Shown here: positions 6,302-7,783 of the stretch, one piece after another
How positions within the stretch are numbered: position 1 is the first letter of the stretch
Layout of the letters: each line of letters starts with the position of its first letter
Source of the DNA: Myxococcales bacterium
GTDB lineage: Bacteria > Myxococcota > Polyangia > Fen-1088
NCBI GenBank assembly: GCA_003153875.1
Contig: PMBY01000423.1
Location: 327-8,109, forward strand
Reading direction: 5' to 3'
DNA: 7,783 bases
Translations under genes and position numbers: made by a program
The notes under the pieces: model-generated
Told to the model about the DNA's origin: nothing
Database searches by the model: none
The model's input: the letters and a program-made list of their open reading frames with translations, nothing else

Positions 6302-7783
6302 TCATAGCGCAGAGGCAGGGCCGCGCGGTGCCTGGTCCAAGATTTCGCGCACCCGGCGGGTCAGTGTCTCCAGCGTGTACGGCTTACTCAAGAACTCGAT
6401 TCCGCGGTCCAGCACGCCGTGGTGGGCGATGATGTTCTCGGTGTAGCCCGAAGTGAAGAGGATTCGGGTTTCGGGGTGCGTTTGCACCAGTCGCTCGGCC
6501 AGCTGGCGGCCGTTCATGCCTGGCATCACGACATCGGTGAGCAGCAGGTGAATCGGCTCGCTGCCCTTGCCGGCTATCGCCAGCGCGGCTTCGCCGTCGC
6601 TGGCTGCCAGAACGCGATAGCCGGTGTTGAGCAGCGCCTGAGTCGCGATGTTGCGCACGCGCTCGTCGTCCTCGACCACCAAGATGGTCTCGCTGCCTCC
6701 GGTGACCGAGCGCGGGTCGAGCGGCGGGGTCAGCGACTCGGGCGTCTCTGACCTGGCCGGCAGGTAAATCTTGAAGGTCGTGCCCTTGCCCACTTCGGAA
6801 TAGACCTCGATATGGCCGTTGCTCTGCCGGATGGCGCCGTAGGTGGTGGCCAGACCCAATCCGGTTCCTTCGCCGCGTGGCTTGGTGGTGAAGAACGGCT
6901 CGAACAAGTGGCTCTTCACCTCGTCGCTCATGCCGCAGCCGGTGTCGCTGATAGCCAGCCGGACATACAGGCCCGGCTCCACCGGCGGGTGGCTGCGCTG
7001 GTATTCCTCGTCCAGCGTGACGGTGGAGGTCTCGATGACCAGAACCCCGCCCCGTGGCATGGCGTCGCGCGCGTTGACCGCCAGGTTCACCAGCACCTGC
7101 TCGGCCAACCCGGGATCGATCTTCACCGTGGCCAGCCCCGGACCGGGCAGGGTGCGTAGCTCGATGTCCTCGCCGATCAGGCGCACCAGCATTTTGTGCA
7201 TACGCGCGATTAGCGCGTTCAGGTCCACCAGGCGCGGTTCAACGATCTGCCGGCGCGAAAAGGCAAGCAGTTGACGGGTCAGCCCGGCCGCGCTCATGGC
7301 TGCCGCGCGCACCTCGCCCAGCGCATCCTGGACGCTCTCGTCTCGCGGCAGGCGGTGACTGGCTATTTCGACATTGCCCAGAATGACGGTCAGCAGGTTG
7401 TTGAAGTCGTGGGCCACGCCGCCGGCCAGCCGGCCGATAGATTCCATCTTCACTGCGTGCTGGAGCTGGTCCTCCAGGCGGCGGCGGTCCGCCTCGGCGC
7501 GCCGCCGTTCGGTGATGTCGCGGGCTACGCCCATGAACGCGGGCGCGCCATCCAATTCGGTCATGCTCACGGTCAAGTCGACCGGGTAGGTGCTGCCGTC
7601 CTTCCGCTGCTGGGCCCCCTCGACCCTCACAAAGCCCTTGGAGAACAACTCACGCTGTATCTCGGCCAGATGCTCCCGTGCCTCCGGCGCCACGATCTCG
7701 GCAAGCGGCATGCCCAGCAATTCCTCGCGCGCGTACCCGAGCTGGCGGCAGGCCGCATTGTTGATCTCGATCAGTTTCTCGTC
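6302..7783 (-). CDS. PAS hybrid sensor histidine kinase (partial)
   Basis: The last 493 residues of a hybrid kinase; the frame stays open to the right edge, so the true start lies outside. The visible order is: a PAS domain (about 1-90, with NNAACRQLGYAREELLG and the closing GVARDITERR); HisKA with GGVAHDFNN and phospho-acceptor His125; HATPase with VNARDAM (Asn237), DTGCGM (280-285), FEPFFTTK and GEGTGLGL (304-311); and a receiver domain with the acidic pair of VVEDDER, phospho-acceptor Asp417 in LTDVVMPGMNG, and Lys467. There is no DNA-binding output after the receiver, so the phosphate must pass to another protein or the receiver feeds back on the kinase. No membrane helix is present in the visible part. 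The stop lies 10 nt before the M48 start, suggesting one transcript. The class is certain; the signal is unknown. Confidence 0.95.
   Translation of the reverse strand, partial: DEKLIEINNAACRQLGYAREELLGMPLAEIVAPEAREHLAEIQRELFSKGFVRVEGAQQRKDGSTYPVDLTVSMTELDGAPAFMGVARDITERRRAEADRRRLEDQLQHAVKMESIGRLAGGVAHDFNNLLTVILGNVEIASHRLPRDESVQDALGEVRAAAMSAAGLTRQLLAFSRRQIVEPRLVDLNALIARMHKMLVRLIGEDIELRTLPGPGLATVKIDPGLAEQVLVNLAVNARDAMPRGGVLVIETSTVTLDEEYQRSHPPVEPGLYVRLAISDTGCGMSDEVKSHLFEPFFTTKPRGEGTGLGLATTYGAIRQSNGHIEVYSEVGKGTTFKIYLPARSETPESLTPPLDPRSVTGGSETILVVEDDERVRNIATQALLNTGYRVLAASDGEAALAIAGKGSEPIHLLLTDVVMPGMNGRQLAERLVQTHPETRILFTSGYTENIIAHHGVLDRGIEFLSKPYTLETLTRRVREILDQAPRGPASAL

Overview
The window is GC-rich, by eye about two-thirds GC, and every gene I can support reads on the minus strand, so transcription runs from high to low coordinates. 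No tRNA, rRNA, CRISPR array, insertion sequence or phage gene is visible. An RRM-type RNA-binding protein, a PAS hybrid histidine kinase, an M48 peptidase and two dynamin-like GTPases on a GC-rich chromosome would suit a large-genome environmental bacterium, for example a myxobacterium-like or other former deltaproteobacterium. This is inference from gene style only; no gene here fixes the taxon.

In transcription order the layout is as follows. (1) 7783-6302: a hybrid sensor histidine kinase (PAS, HisKA, HATPase, receiver), cut by the window edge. (2) 6291-5389: an M48-family zinc metallopeptidase. (3) 5392-3587: a dynamin-like GTPase with a long hydrophobic membrane segment. (4) 3561-928: a second dynamin-like GTPase with a TPR-like N-terminal half. 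(5) 931-278: ribonuclease HII. (6) 277-60: a 218-bp gap with a small inverted repeat and the leader of the next gene. (7) 59-1: the first 19 codons of an RRM RNA-binding protein behind a strong Shine-Dalgarno.

The first five genes are packed tightly. The gaps are 10 and 25 nt, and two junctions are 4-nt start/stop overlaps (GTGA at 5392-5389 and ATGA at 931-928). They very probably form one operon with translational coupling. The core appears to be a pair of unequal dynamin-like proteins, one with a membrane-insertion segment and one with a protein-interaction scaffold. The arrangement resembles known bacterial two-component dynamin pairs (Campylobacter DLP1/DLP2, mycobacterial IniA/IniC, E. 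coli LeoA/B/C). What is unusual is the coupling to an M48 peptidase and a phosphorelay kinase. I infer a membrane-remodelling or membrane-stress module; no function is demonstrated by the sequence. RNase HII is probably a housekeeping passenger. Its sequence motifs look like the archaeal/eukaryotic branch of the family rather than the usual bacterial one.
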